From the NCBI RefSeq assembly GCF_900129725.1, contig NZ_FQWQ01000002.1, positions 1,240,001-1,304,000 of the forward strand: a stretch of DNA of 64,000 nt. The letters run 5' to 3'. Made by a program: the position numbers and the translations under genes. The notes below the pieces were generated by a model. That model worked only from the letters and a program-made list of their open reading frames with translations. It was not told the origin of the DNA and did not search any database. Origin of the DNA: Chryseolinea serpens. GTDB lineage: Bacteria > Bacteroidota > Bacteroidia > Cytophagales > Cyclobacteriaceae. This document shows positions 40,170 through 49,515 of this stretch, piece by piece. The stretch's first letter is position 1. Each line of letters starts with the position of its first letter.

Positions 40170-41932
40170 ATAAACTTCAAATGAAAAAACAAAACACCAT
40201 GAAAAAACGAACAAGCAGATTGGCAGTCATCGCCTTTTTGGGCACTGTCGCCCTTCTGGCAAGCTGCAGCAAAGACGATGACAGCAAGCCAAAACCGGTG
40301 GTCACCACAACGTCATCTGCCCTGACGCTTATACAGGACACTACGGGAGTCTTTACTGCGGATGTGTCTGCTGCAGCAGGCATTAAGGACATTACCGTTA
40401 CGATCGATAACGCCACCATCTTAACAGCGGAGATCACCAACAAAGCGGATCTCGTCGGCAAAACAGTAGGCACTGCAAATATCAAGATGACCTCGACGTA
40501 TACTTTGGGAACAGCCAACATTACGATTACCGTAACGGACAATGCCCAACAATCGTCCACCACTGCGGTTTCCGTTAATGTTACCGATCATCCTCCCGTT
40601 GAAATTTCGGGCGCAGTAGGATCAACCGATACAAAGGAGTTCCATATCACGCAGGCAACCACCTGGGGGCCTCACCTCACCTATCACGTAACGGGCAACG
40701 TCTTTGTTGAGCCAACCGGATCCCTTACGCTATTGGAAGGAACAACCGTGATTGTGGATGGCCAGTATTCGTTCACCGTGAGAGGAAACTTCTACAGCTA
40801 CGGCACAGCAACGGATTCCGTGGTGTTTACAGTGCCGGCGCAGCAACGGACCAAAGCCAATATTTTTGCGGGCTTGTGGGGAGGTATTATGTCTTCCAAC
40901 ACCGATGGCACCAATACTTTTGCCGCCGATGAAATGGTGGTGCAATACACGCGCGTTGAATACGCCGGTATGCTCGGCCAGGCCTGGCAGGATATTGTAA
41001 AGCTGGGCGAAGTGGCCGATACGAATACGCCCGAATACGCCTTATTCTTCAACAACCCCAATGGTGTTTGTGTGATTCAGAATTCCACGTTCGCTTATTC
41101 AGCGGATGTTGCTGTACAAATAGATCAGGGAAAAGTATTGGTCAGCAACAACGCGTTCATCTTAAATGGAAAGGCCGGCGGTGAAGCCATTGATCTCAAG
41201 GTGGGCACGTTTGGCGATATTGCCTACAATTTGTTCTATAAAGTAGCGACAAACGGCGTGAAGTTTAACGCCAAGGGTGGATCCTCTGAACTGCACGTTT
41301 ACAATAATACAGCGGTTGAATGTGGATGGAGACAAACGTCGCACTCCGATCACGGCGGTTCGTTCAATGTTGAACAAGGAGGCAAAGGCGTGGTGTATAA
41401 CAACCTGATCGTAAACTCCACGCGCGGTGTTCGTTTCTCTAACGGAAAACTGGCTGATGTGGCGCATTTGTCAAACGGATTTAACTTCCATTATCTCAGT
41501 ATCACCAGCCCTGTTGGTACCGATAATTTTACCCCTGAATTTTATCCTACAGATGGGTTTACCATCTATGGCAATGGCAAAACCGGTCCTGCCAGCGTAG
41601 ATTCTACTTTTGAAACAGCACATGATGTTCCTGCTCCCGTGTACACCAATAACGTATTTGATAAAGTTGCAACAACAGCAGCCGGTCACGATCCGTTGTT
41701 TGTAAAATTTGCCGTAACCACATTTGACGTGGCGGCGGCGGTTGCAGCGGAAGAACCCGCGAATGAAGGTTTCCCCGCCGCATTTGATTTTCATCTTCAG
41801 GCAGGTTCACCGGCATTGACCGGAGGCAACACAAATTTCAGCCCCTATCATGCAGCTTCCCTGACTGCCGGCGGAAAGACATACGCCTCCCCGAAGCCGT
41901 CAAGTTATTTTGGAGCATTTGGACCCAAGTAA
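40166..41932 (+). CDS. Right-handed beta-helix surface lipoprotein of the phytase operon
   Basis: Up to 588 residues; starts at 40166 (ATGA overlap), 40181 and 40199 are all possible, and MKKRTSRLAVIAFLGTVALLASC from 40199 gives the neatest lipoprotein signal. The region after the Cys is SKDDDSKPKP, the acidic pattern that sends Bacteroidota lipoproteins to the surface. An Ig-like domain (~30-135) precedes a parallel beta-helix (~140-560: VFVEPTGSLTLLEGTTVIVDG, GVCVIQNSTFAYSADVAVQID, GVVYNNLIVNSTRGVRF). This may be a surface binding partner for the receptor, in the place a SusD protein would hold, but it is not related to SusD. Confidence 0.85.
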   Translation: MNKLQMKKQNTMKKRTSRLAVIAFLGTVALLASCSKDDDSKPKPVVTTTSSALTLIQDTTGVFTADVSAAAGIKDITVTIDNATILTAEITNKADLVGKTVGTANIKMTSTYTLGTANITITVTDNAQQSSTTAVSVNVTDHPPVEISGAVGSTDTKEFHITQATTWGPHLTYHVTGNVFVEPTGSLTLLEGTTVIVDGQYSFTVRGNFYSYGTATDSVVFTVPAQQRTKANIFAGLWGGIMSSNTDGTNTFAADEMVVQYTRVEYAGMLGQAWQDIVKLGEVADTNTPEYALFFNNPNGVCVIQNSTFAYSADVAVQIDQGKVLVSNNAFILNGKAGGEAIDLKVGTFGDIAYNLFYKVATNGVKFNAKGGSSELHVYNNTAVECGWRQTSHSDHGGSFNVEQGGKGVVYNNLIVNSTRGVRFSNGKLADVAHLSNGFNFHYLSITSPVGTDNFTPEFYPTDGFTIYGNGKTGPASVDSTFETAHDVPAPVYTNNVFDKVATTAAGHDPLFVKFAVTTFDVAAAVAAEEPANEGFPAAFDFHLQAGSPALTGGNTNFSPYHAASLTAGGKTYASPKPSSYFGAFGPK

Positions 41933-41985
41933 ATTATCTCTTGTAAGCGTATAAACACCAACTTACTCAGAGAAGTATCCGGATA

Positions 41986-42028
41986 AAAAAAGAGGTTGGC
42001 TCGCTTTTGAGTCAGCCTCTTTTCTTTT
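41986..42028 (+). terminator. Strong Rho-independent terminator of the phytase operon
   Basis: AAAAAGAGGTTGGCTC pairs with GAGTCAGCCTCTTTT around a short loop (GCTTTT), followed by CTTTT. It is 54 bp after the beta-helix stop. The remaining bases to 42229 hold no gene. Confidence 0.85.
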
Positions 42029-42229
42029 ACAAAAATCTCCTGGAGCCAGGAGTAGGCCCCGGCGACGTGATCGAATGCTACTCAGTCTGCCATTTCAAGC
42101 CAAAGACTAGAAACTTCTTCATCAAGTGATGTGGGAAACCGGCCCGTTATACATTGAAAATTCAGACAAAGGGCAGCAACAACGCCAATCCTTTTGCACG
42201 CCGACGCACCGAGAAACTTTCGCTATTTT

Positions 42230-43921
42230 TCAAAGGCTGAGGATGAAATTGGAGAGGCTGTCACCTTGATTTAGCCGGAGTTTTTTGCGCAAGCGATAGC
42301 GGGAGATCCGCAGGCTGTCGGGCGAAATGCCCAAAATGGTGGAGATATCTTTGGAGGGCAGGTTCAACCGGATCAAGGCCGCCAGCCGCGTGTCGGCCGC
42401 CGTGATCTCGGATGACAGTTTCTGGAGTTGGTCGAAGAAATTCTGGTGCACTTGCCCGAAAATGTGGCGGAAGTCATCCCAATCCTTGTCCTGCACAAAA
42501 TTGTGGTCGATAAGTTTGATCAGGTTGGTGATCTTTTTGCGCTGGTCTTTGAAGTCTTCCTGCAAGGCCTCCTGGAGCTTGGCCTTGATGTCGTCCATCA
42601 TTTTATTCTTGCTGATGATGTGCAGGGTGTGGGCCGCCAGCGATTTGGATCGGCTCTCCAGCGCATGCTGAAGCTGGTGTTCGTGCAGGTGGGCGTTCTC
42701 CAATTCCACATGCATGAGCTTTTGCTGCGATTCTTTTAATTCCAGCTGTGATTCCTTCAACTCGATCAGCTCCTTGTCCTGCCGGATCTTTAACCGCTGC
42801 CGGCTGATGATCGCCGCGGCCAGCAACAACACCAGCACAATGCCCGACACCAGCGAGATCTTGATCACCGAGTTCAGCTGCCGGTCGCTCTCCAAAGCGC
42901 TGATCTCGCCATTCTTTCGCTCCAACTCAAAAAATGTTTGCAACAGTCCCAACTGGCGACGGGTCTCTTCGCCATAGATCTCTTCATACAAAATGCGTCC
43001 TTTCTCCAGGTTTGCGTAGGCCTCTTTATACAGACCGGCTTGATTATAGACTTTGCCCAGGTCTTTATACGCGCTGGTGACTTGATACTTATCGTTGAGG
43101 CGCAGGGCCAGGTTGAGCGCTTTAGTGGAAAAGCGTATCGCCGGCTCGTTCTCTCCCTTCTTCCGGTGCACATCGGCGAGGTTGTTCAGGTTCACGATCA
43201 TGGAGAGGCTGTCGCGTGTGAGCTCATTCAGGCTCAGTGAACGAAGGAAATAATAACGGGCCGTGTCGTTTTGATTGAGGTCTTCATAGATGCTGCCGAT
43301 GTTTTCGAGGATGATGGAAGTTCCCCGCACGTCGTTGGCGTGTTCATAATACGACAGCGCTTTGTGTTGGAAGTCCAGGGCCTCGGGATACTGTTGTTTT
43401 TTTTCGCTGAGCCGGCCGAGACTGCCATACGTGTCGGCCATGCCTTTCAGATTTTTGGAAGCCTCGTAGAGTTTTAAAGCGCGGTTGTGTTTTTCGAGCG
43501 CCAGTTCAGGTTGGCGGATGGTGTAATAGACCAACCCAAGCTGATTCAGGTTCCGGGCCAACGCTTCCGTATTGCGCGACGATTCGTATAACGTTTCTGC
43601 TTTGAGCAGGTGGTTAAGAGCCTCTTCATAAAAACCCTGGCGATAAAAAATTTCACCCACCAGGGAGTGTCCGTAGGCCGTACCCTCGGTGTAGCCTTGA
43701 TCTTGCGCCCGGCGAAGGGCTTCCTGTGTCATGACAAAGGCGGAATCGGGCCGGGTGAAGAGCATCGCTTCGGCGCGGTGATACGCCGCGTCGACGATTT
43801 TGGTGGCCGAATCCTGGGCGTAAACATGCAGGGTTAGGATGGTCGACAAGGCGATGAGGGTGCAGCGTAGTTTGCGTTTCACGGTATGGTGGGAATGGAT
43901 GTCGCAAAAATAGAAGGGCAA
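42230..43921 (-). CDS. TPR-containing membrane regulator with C-terminal LuxR-type HTH
   Basis: 563 residues as drawn; a GTG at 43882 (VKRKLRCTLIALSTILTLHVYAQ) would give a cleaner signal peptide. Residues ~45-330 are about seven tetratricopeptide repeats (for example LARNLNQLGLVYYTIRQPELALEKHNRALKLYEAS). A membrane segment follows near 352-372 (VIKISLVSGIVLVLLLAAAII), then a coiled coil and a C-terminal HTH (TRLAALIRLNLPSKDISTILGISPDSLRISRYRLRKKL) of the LuxR/GerE type. The layout is that of Bacteroidota one-component regulators related to the TPR-LuxR family. Target genes unknown; alone between two unrelated operons. Confidence 0.9.
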   Translation of the reverse strand: MPFYFCDIHSHHTVKRKLRCTLIALSTILTLHVYAQDSATKIVDAAYHRAEAMLFTRPDSAFVMTQEALRRAQDQGYTEGTAYGHSLVGEIFYRQGFYEEALNHLLKAETLYESSRNTEALARNLNQLGLVYYTIRQPELALEKHNRALKLYEASKNLKGMADTYGSLGRLSEKKQQYPEALDFQHKALSYYEHANDVRGTSIILENIGSIYEDLNQNDTARYYFLRSLSLNELTRDSLSMIVNLNNLADVHRKKGENEPAIRFSTKALNLALRLNDKYQVTSAYKDLGKVYNQAGLYKEAYANLEKGRILYEEIYGEETRRQLGLLQTFFELERKNGEISALESDRQLNSVIKISLVSGIVLVLLLAAAIISRQRLKIRQDKELIELKESQLELKESQQKLMHVELENAHLHEHQLQHALESRSKSLAAHTLHIISKNKMMDDIKAKLQEALQEDFKDQRKKITNLIKLIDHNFVQDKDWDDFRHIFGQVHQNFFDQLQKLSSEITAADTRLAALIRLNLPSKDISTILGISPDSLRISRYRLRKKLRLNQGDSLSNFILSL

Positions 43922-44109
43922 TGTTTTGCCAGATTTACCGGAATGTTATGTGTGTTAACATGGAGGGACCGAAAAGAACCCGGCGCTGCGACGGTCAGAA
44001 ACGGACACCCGCTATCATAAGTGAACATGACGATATTGAAAATAGCCTTAAATTCCGATTTCAGAGGGTGGTATGACCTTTGTCTGTTTTCGCCCAAGAC
44101 CTAATACTT

Positions 44110-46590
44110 ATGTTTAAAAATTACGCCCTGCTTTTTCTGCGGAACCTGAAACGCCAGAAATTATTCTCCTCCATTAACTTATTGGGGCTGACGGTGAGCA
44201 TGGCCAGTACGCTGCTCATCTATCTGTATGTGCGCCAGGAATTTAGTTTTGACAATTTTCATCCGCATAGCGAACGCCTCTATCGCGTCAATCAAACCTT
44301 CATCTGGGCCGACAATCGGAACAGCCAGTTTTCACGAACCGGTCCGGGTGTGGCCCATGCCCTGCTCGAAGAACTTCCCGAAGTGGAAATGACGACGAGC
44401 CTGCATACGCCGGGTGATTTCATTATTTCTTATGTGAAGCCGAACAATGAAGTGGTGGTCTTTGAAGAGAACAAAGTACTGTCGGCCGACACCAATTTTT
44501 TCAAAGTTCTCAACTTCCCGCTGCTTCAGGGCGACCCTGCATCGGCTTTCCGCCAAGCCAACACGTTGGTGATGACACGATCGACGGCCGTGAAATATTT
44601 CGGCAACGAAAATCCCGTCGGAAAAATGGTGCGTCTGGGGGCTCCGAATACCGACTCGCAACAGACTTATGAAGTGACCGGGGTGATGGAGGATGTTCCG
44701 GAAAATTCTACACTCCAGTTTACGGTGTTGCTATCGTCAAAAGGATTTCAGCTCGAACAAAGGGCCTGGAGTTGGGTATGGACACAACTGGAAACCTTTG
44801 TTCGTCTGCGACCCGATGCCGACATCGCAGCCGTGCGCCAAAAATTACAGACCATTCCGCGCAAACGCGCCGAAGAATCGATCAAGGCGGCGATGGGCAT
44901 GACCTACGACGAATACATCGCTTCGGGGAAAAAGTGGGAACTGTTCCTGCAACCGATCAACACCCTTCACTTACCGGAATCTCCGGTTGTCGGATCGTTT
45001 CCCGACACGGGGAACCTCACGGTGATCTATTCCTTTATCGGCGCCGCCATCTTTATTGTGCTGCTGTCGTGCGTCAACTTCATGAATCTCTCCACCGCGC
45101 AATTCACACGGCGCATCAAGGAAGCCAGCATCCGGAAAATATTGGGGTTGAATAAAAAGGAATTGGGTCTCAGCTATTTCTTTGAAGCCCTCATCTTTTG
45201 CCTGCTGGCCTTGGTGGCGGCCGTTGCGCTATCGCAACTTCTACTCCCGGCGTTCAATTTCATCACCGGCAAACACCTCACGCTTTCGCTTTTTCGCGAC
45301 CCTTGGGTGGCCGGTGGATTGCTGGGGCTCGCGCTCTTCATGGCCCTGATCTCCTCCAGCTACCCGGCGTTGTTCCTCACCACCTTCAACCCCGTAGAGG
45401 CCATCAAGGGAAGATCGAAGGTGGGCCGCGAAGGAAAATCATTTCGCAATGTGTTGGTGGTGTTTCAATTCAGCGTCTCCATCATTCTGATCATCTGCAC
45501 GGCCGTTGTGTTTCAACAACTGAAATATGTTGCCGAGAAAGATATTGGCTTTGACCGGGAAAACCTGTTGGTGTTGCACCATGTAGAACACGCGAACAAC
45601 CGCGTGAACCTGGCGCATGATGCCGAAAGCGTGCCCGGCGCCATCAGCACTACCTGGTGCGCATCGGCGCCACCCTATATCTATGGCGGCGACTCGTTTT
45701 CAGCGGAAGGCCAAAGTGACTTGAAATTTCCGCTCAACTACACCGGTGGCGACGAAAACTACATCCCCACACTGGGCATCAAAATAAAGTTCGGACGGAA
45801 TTTTGATGCGGCGATACCAGCCGACTCCAACCGCGTGATCATCAACGAAAGCGCTGTACGCCGCATCGGCTGGACGCTGGATGAATCCGTTATCGGAAAG
45901 AAACTCGCCTATCCCAACAGCGGCGTCGACGCGACCTTTGAGGTCGTGGGTGTGGTGGCCGACTTCAACTACTGGAGCCTGGACGGCCCCATCGAACCCC
46001 TCGGCATCTTCAACATGAAAAACAAAATGATCGAAGACGACGGCAACGACTTCATGGTCCTGAAAATAGCACCACAAAGCAGCGAGGCCTGGCAAAACAC
46101 GCTGACTAGTCTCCAAAAAGTTTGGAAACAACACGCCGGCGACACTCCTTTTCAATATTCGTTTGTCGACGCAAACTTTGCGGAAACCTTTGCCACCCAC
46201 GAACAATTTGGAAAAGTGCTGCGCGTGATGGCCACCCTGGCCATTCTCATCGCCAGTCTTGGGTTGCTGGGAATGATCGTGTATTCGTTAGAGCAACGCA
46301 CCAAGGAGATCGGCATCCGCAAAGTGGTGGGCGCTTCGGTTTATAATATTTTGGTGTTGATATCGTCGGGCTATACGAAACTGATCCTTGTCGCTTTCGC
46401 GATCGGGGCGCCGGTGTCGTATTGGATGATGGGGCTTTGGCTGGAGGATTTTGCTTACGCGATCAAACCGTCGGTTTGGATCTTTATCGTGACAGGCGCC
46501 AGCACGCTTTTGTTGGCGATGGCCATTACGGGGTATCATGCCGTGAAAGCTGCGTTGACCAATCCGGTGGATGTGTTGAAAGATGAGTAA
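44110..46590 (+). CDS. ABC transporter permease, FtsX/MacB-like (solitary)
   Basis: An 826-residue protein from the ATG at 44110 (MFKNYALLFLRNLKRQK); the frame extends to 44080. It has the same design as the other permeases in this window: an N-terminal membrane helix (~20-42), a MacB-like core, an FtsX block with SCVNFMNLSTAQFTRRIKEASIRKILG, a second core and a final FtsX block (RTKEIGIRKVVGASVYNIL). It has no prefix domain, no PadR neighbour and no ATPase gene next to it. The N-terminal half differs in loop composition from those at 1 and 54490. It probably needs an ATPase encoded elsewhere, or acts in sensing. Confidence 0.92.
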   Translation: MFKNYALLFLRNLKRQKLFSSINLLGLTVSMASTLLIYLYVRQEFSFDNFHPHSERLYRVNQTFIWADNRNSQFSRTGPGVAHALLEELPEVEMTTSLHTPGDFIISYVKPNNEVVVFEENKVLSADTNFFKVLNFPLLQGDPASAFRQANTLVMTRSTAVKYFGNENPVGKMVRLGAPNTDSQQTYEVTGVMEDVPENSTLQFTVLLSSKGFQLEQRAWSWVWTQLETFVRLRPDADIAAVRQKLQTIPRKRAEESIKAAMGMTYDEYIASGKKWELFLQPINTLHLPESPVVGSFPDTGNLTVIYSFIGAAIFIVLLSCVNFMNLSTAQFTRRIKEASIRKILGLNKKELGLSYFFEALIFCLLALVAAVALSQLLLPAFNFITGKHLTLSLFRDPWVAGGLLGLALFMALISSSYPALFLTTFNPVEAIKGRSKVGREGKSFRNVLVVFQFSVSIILIICTAVVFQQLKYVAEKDIGFDRENLLVLHHVEHANNRVNLAHDAESVPGAISTTWCASAPPYIYGGDSFSAEGQSDLKFPLNYTGGDENYIPTLGIKIKFGRNFDAAIPADSNRVIINESAVRRIGWTLDESVIGKKLAYPNSGVDATFEVVGVVADFNYWSLDGPIEPLGIFNMKNKMIEDDGNDFMVLKIAPQSSEAWQNTLTSLQKVWKQHAGDTPFQYSFVDANFAETFATHEQFGKVLRVMATLAILIASLGLLGMIVYSLEQRTKEIGIRKVVGASVYNILVLISSGYTKLILVAFAIGAPVSYWMMGLWLEDFAYAIKPSVWIFIVTGASTLLLAMAITGYHAVKAALTNPVDVLKDE

Positions 46591-46656
46591 AGTCTTGCTT
46601 GTCCTATTATTTATATTTTAACTTTCATCCATTAATCGCACCTGAATCCCATTTCG

Positions 46657-47055
46657 ATGAAAGTGATCGACAAACTTGCCTGGATTGAATTAAAAGACAA
46701 ACAGATATTATCCACCAGGTCTTTTGGTAAAGACAAGTACTATATTCCCGGTGGGAAACGGGAAGAAGGCGAGTCTGATGTGGACGCTTTATGCAGGGAA
46801 ATCCGGGAAGAACTTTCCGTGCAACTGGATGAAGCCAGTATCGATTTTGTGGGCGTATTCGAAGCGCAGGCCCATGGGAAGCCGGAGGGCACTCTGGTGC
46901 GGATGACGTGCTATCGCGCAGCCTATTCCGGCACATTGGCACCGGCTGCGGAAATCGAGGAAATGCGGTGGCTGCGGTTTGGGGATAAGGATAAAGTTGC
47001 TCCCGTAGATATTTTGATCTTTGATTTTTTGAAAGAACGGGATTTGATGGCGTGA
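46657..47055 (+). CDS. NUDIX hydrolase
   Basis: A 132-residue protein. The Nudix box is complete: GGKREEGESDVDALCREIREELSVQL (G x5 E x7 REUxEExGU with Ser near the last Gly). The N-terminal strand LAWIELKDKQILSTRSFGKDKYYIPG leads into it. The size and early WIELK pattern resemble small Bacteroidota Nudix enzymes that hydrolyse nucleoside diphosphate derivatives such as oxidised nucleotides or ADP-ribose; substrate not resolved. It starts 66 bp after the permease stop. Confidence 0.93.
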   Translation: MKVIDKLAWIELKDKQILSTRSFGKDKYYIPGGKREEGESDVDALCREIREELSVQLDEASIDFVGVFEAQAHGKPEGTLVRMTCYRAAYSGTLAPAAEIEEMRWLRFGDKDKVAPVDILIFDFLKERDLMA

Positions 47056-47060
47056 TGTGC

Positions 47061-48257
47061 CTACGGTTTATCAGGTGCCAGGGCATCCTCCAAAAAAGAA
47101 GAAACCGTATCGGGTTCTGATTCCAGAGCACCGGGCTTCCGCTTGGCGTGGTTAATGGATTTAACCAATTTTCCATTTCGAGCAAAGGTCTTTTCATATC
47201 GTCTGGCCTGTTCGAAATCGCTATCGTAAAAAATTTCCGACTTTAATTGGCCATTGTCATAATACTCCCTGGCAATACTATCGGGTAGATTGTCAAAAAG
47301 GTATTCCTCAGATTGAAGCTTTCCATTTTCGTGATAAATCTTGTGGGCGCCAGATAATACTCCTCTATCGAATTGGTAACGGTCCATGGCTTCGTTTAGT
47401 ACCTTCGTTATGCCGTGGTTAAGACGGCTAATGTCTAGTGGCGTCAGATGGGTTTTGTAGGAAAGCTCTTCCCGCAACACTCCGGTTGAATCATACAATC
47501 TATTGACACCTGTCAGATAATCATCCTCGTAGTTTGATTCGCGGGCAAGCACCCCGTTGTGATGATAGGCTTTTAACAAACCTTGTTTCAGGCCCTCCCG
47601 GTTGTCATATTCCACTTGAAGTCTGCCATTTGCGTAGTACCGCCTCGCTTTGCCATGAGGCAAACCATTCCTCATCTCCGTGCTTGCCAAAAGCGTGTTA
47701 CTGGAGTTCCAGACGTTCAAAACACCATTGCCTTCCACCACGGCAAGCTCGTCCAGCTTCCTTCCGCTGCTGTCGTAATTTGCAACACTCTGCCACAGCC
47801 TGTCGTCTTTATTAATTAATACGGTCTTGACTTTTCCGTTCTCGTGGTAGATCCGCTCCTCGCCATCGCGCTTGCCTCTCTTATAATTCGTTTCCATAAC
47901 AATCCCTCCCTCCCGATTGTATGAAGTCGCTTTGCCATCGAGGGCGCCATCTGACCAGTTTTCAACGTCAAACAAAATCCCGGGATCGCCATACACCTTA
48001 CTCTCACCCTCCTGGACACCCAGTTCATAATGCTCTTCTTTCAGAATTTGCCCGTTGGGATAATAAAGCCGCATAAAGCCGTGCCGTAGCTTAATTTCAT
48101 TTTGGCTGCTGTCACTTGCGAGAACATACTCATATTCGCGAACTTTATATTCCTTGCCGTCCGGGTCTCTTGCATAATCCGTCTGGACCTCAACGGTCCG
48201 GCCGCATGCGGCCAGCAATACAAACAGGATCAGGGATGGAGCGAATAGGGATCTCAT
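47061..48257 (-). CDS. YwqK-like MORN-repeat lipoprotein
   Basis: A 398-residue lipoprotein (LILFVLLAACG lipobox). It consists of about ten copies of the YwqK/MORN_2 repeat, for example LYYPNGQILKEEHYELGVQEGESKVYG, YHENGKVKTVLINKDD, YYANGRLQVEYDNREGLKQGLLKAY and YYDNGQLKSEIFYDSD. MORN_2 proteins are sometimes labelled antitoxins, after B. subtilis YwqK, but there is no toxin gene beside this one and the lipoprotein signal argues against such a role. It probably forms an extended beta structure in the periplasm or at the surface. It converges on the NUDIX gene with 5 bp between stops. Confidence 0.9.
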   Translation of the reverse strand: MRSLFAPSLILFVLLAACGRTVEVQTDYARDPDGKEYKVREYEYVLASDSSQNEIKLRHGFMRLYYPNGQILKEEHYELGVQEGESKVYGDPGILFDVENWSDGALDGKATSYNREGGIVMETNYKRGKRDGEERIYHENGKVKTVLINKDDRLWQSVANYDSSGRKLDELAVVEGNGVLNVWNSSNTLLASTEMRNGLPHGKARRYYANGRLQVEYDNREGLKQGLLKAYHHNGVLARESNYEDDYLTGVNRLYDSTGVLREELSYKTHLTPLDISRLNHGITKVLNEAMDRYQFDRGVLSGAHKIYHENGKLQSEEYLFDNLPDSIAREYYDNGQLKSEIFYDSDFEQARRYEKTFARNGKLVKSINHAKRKPGALESEPDTVSSFLEDALAPDKP

Positions 48258-48304
48258 TCTTATAAGGATTGCGAAAGTTATATTATTTATGTCAAATCAA
48301 AATT

Positions 48305-48327
48305 TTAAAAAGCCGTGTTAAAACGGC
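48305..48327 (-). terminator. Terminator after the DUF1905/YdeI-type gene
   Basis: On the minus strand GCCGT-TTTAAC-ACGGC forms a 5-bp stem followed by TTTTTAAAATTTT. It lies about 40 bp downstream of the gene at 48367-48837 and before the MORN lipoprotein start. Confidence 0.5.
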
Positions 48328-48366
48328 CATGCTAACACAGGCAGGCTCACGCTTGCACCTTACTTC

Positions 48367-48837
48367 TCAGGGTATTCGAATGTTTTTCTCACCAGCCTTT
48401 AGCTTCTGAACGATCTTTCCGACATGCTTCAACAGCGTTTCTTCCTTTGTTACAAAACTCAGGTATTTTAAGATATCCTGCTGCCGGGCTGGGGTGAGGG
48501 CGTTGAAGTCTTTCAGCACTTTGTGCACCTGCAGCTGCCGGCGGAAAGCTGGTGACATGGTGTATTGCTTTTTTATTTTGTGCAGGTCCTGTGTGATCAC
48601 AAAGACGGCAACTTCACCGATGGCGGTATTTGCTCCTTTCAAGGTGGGAGCGTTGACAAAAAGACGGTAGGGTCTGCCTTTTACGGGTACTAATGTTTTG
48701 ACGAATGGAAAGCCGTTGACGGTGCCCTTTACGTGAATTTTTCCTTTGGTGGGTTTCATTTTTCGGGTGATCGCATCGGGTACGTCGGCGCAGGTGTTGA
48801 TGCCGGTTTTGTAGATGGGCGCTTTGAATTTGGGCAT
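48367..48837 (-). CDS. DUF1905 / YdeI-OmpD-associated family protein
   Basis: A 156-residue soluble protein. The first ~90 residues fit DUF1905, a small beta-barrel: KGKIHVKGTVNGFPFVKTLVPVKGRPYRLFVNAPTLKGANTAIGEVAVFVITQD. The rest is the helical YdeI/OmpD-associated part (FRRQLQVHKVLKDFNALTPARQQDILKYLSFVTKEETLLKHVGKIVQKL). The family is widespread and functionally undefined, perhaps nucleic-acid or ligand binding. A dispersed palindromic repeat sits right upstream of its start. Confidence 0.87.
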   Translation of the reverse strand: MPKFKAPIYKTGINTCADVPDAITRKMKPTKGKIHVKGTVNGFPFVKTLVPVKGRPYRLFVNAPTLKGANTAIGEVAVFVITQDLHKIKKQYTMSPAFRRQLQVHKVLKDFNALTPARQQDILKYLSFVTKEETLLKHVGKIVQKLKAGEKNIRIP

Positions 48838-48852
48838 GGGTCGTCAGTTTTT

Positions 48853-48925
48853 ACCGCCTCACCTTCGCTAAAGCTTCGGCGAGCAAAGAAAGACGCCTTC
48901 CTTCGTAAAGCTTCGGTGGGCAAGT
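48853..48925 (+). repeat. Dispersed element with two AAGCTTCGG units
   Basis: Two tandem units share the core: CTTCGCTAAAGCTTCGGCGA followed by GCAAAG (48863-48888) and CTTCGTAAAGCTTCGGTGGG followed by CAAG (48900-48923). The first continues into GCAAAGAAAGACGC and is preceded by ACCGCCTCACC. The same parts recur at 63653-63750, partly in inverted order. Inverse reading gives the artefactual peptide ARRSFSEG at both loci. Confidence 0.8.
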
Positions 48926-48947
48926 GGGGGTTCGCCAAGTTTGTTGT

Positions 48948-49364
48948 TCATCGATTCTTTATTCTTTCGATGCCGGCTGTTATTCCTGCGCGTATCATTT
49001 TGCCATAGCCATCGTCACTTAGAAACGGCGTGTAAGAGAGGGCTGTTTCATAGTGCGCGCGGGCTTGGATGAATTCGTGGAGGTCTTCGTAGTCCTTGGC
49101 GATGTTGAGGTAGAGCGAGGAGTAGGCTCCTTTCACTTGGGTGTCGGGCACAAGTTGCGCGTGGTCGAGTGCGGTTTTGTCCCACTGGAGTTTGGCGGAT
49201 GCTCCGGGTTGGTGGCGGGCCACGTAATGGGCGGCGATGAATTTTTCAAGGTCGGTGGTGGCCTCATCCCAGGCCTGCCGGAAAACCTCACCCTGACCCT
49301 CCCCTTCCAGGGTCATGCCTTGGGCACAGCGTTGTACGGTCTTGTTTTGAGGGTCGTAAAGCAT
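48948..49364 (-). CDS. Conserved TPR-like protein of unknown function
   Basis: A 138-residue soluble protein, MLYDPQNKTVQRCAQGMTLEGEGQGEVFRQAWDEA at the start and YSSLYLNIAKDYEDLHEFIQARAHYETALSYTPFLSDDGYGKMIRAGI near the end. The helix pairs read like two degenerate tetratricopeptide repeats. The pattern (LCAxGMxxEGxG, AAHYVARHQ, SLYLNIAxxYED) is shared by a family common in Bacteroidota and sometimes labelled rRNA adenine methyltransferase, although no SAM-binding motif is visible. I regard that label as unsupported. Confidence 0.8.
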   Translation of the reverse strand: MLYDPQNKTVQRCAQGMTLEGEGQGEVFRQAWDEATTDLEKFIAAHYVARHQPGASAKLQWDKTALDHAQLVPDTQVKGAYSSLYLNIAKDYEDLHEFIQARAHYETALSYTPFLSDDGYGKMIRAGITAGIERIKNR

Positions 49365-49515
49365 TTTGCGTTCAGGTCATTTAGCATTCAAGATACAAAA
49401 TACTGGGTAAGCCTTAAAAAATGGGAATTGAACGGAAAACGAGCGAGAAATGGACACGGATCTTTTCCCAGGTTGCTGAACCTTTGCGTTTATAAAGCCA
49501 TAAGACACAAAAACT

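Noticed and set aside
47061-48257. YwqK-type antitoxin of a toxin-antitoxin system
   Set aside because: The protein is a lipoprotein with MORN repeats and no toxin gene lies next to it.
48756-48938. 60-codon frame overlapping the dispersed element at 48.9 kb
   Set aside because: It reads the repeat backwards (FARRSFSEGEAV) and overlaps the start of the DUF1905 gene; it is an artefact of the repeat.
48948-49364. Annotation of the TPR-like gene as rRNA adenine methyltransferase
   Set aside because: Similar proteins sometimes carry that label, but the GxGxG SAM loop and the NPPY-type motif are absent.
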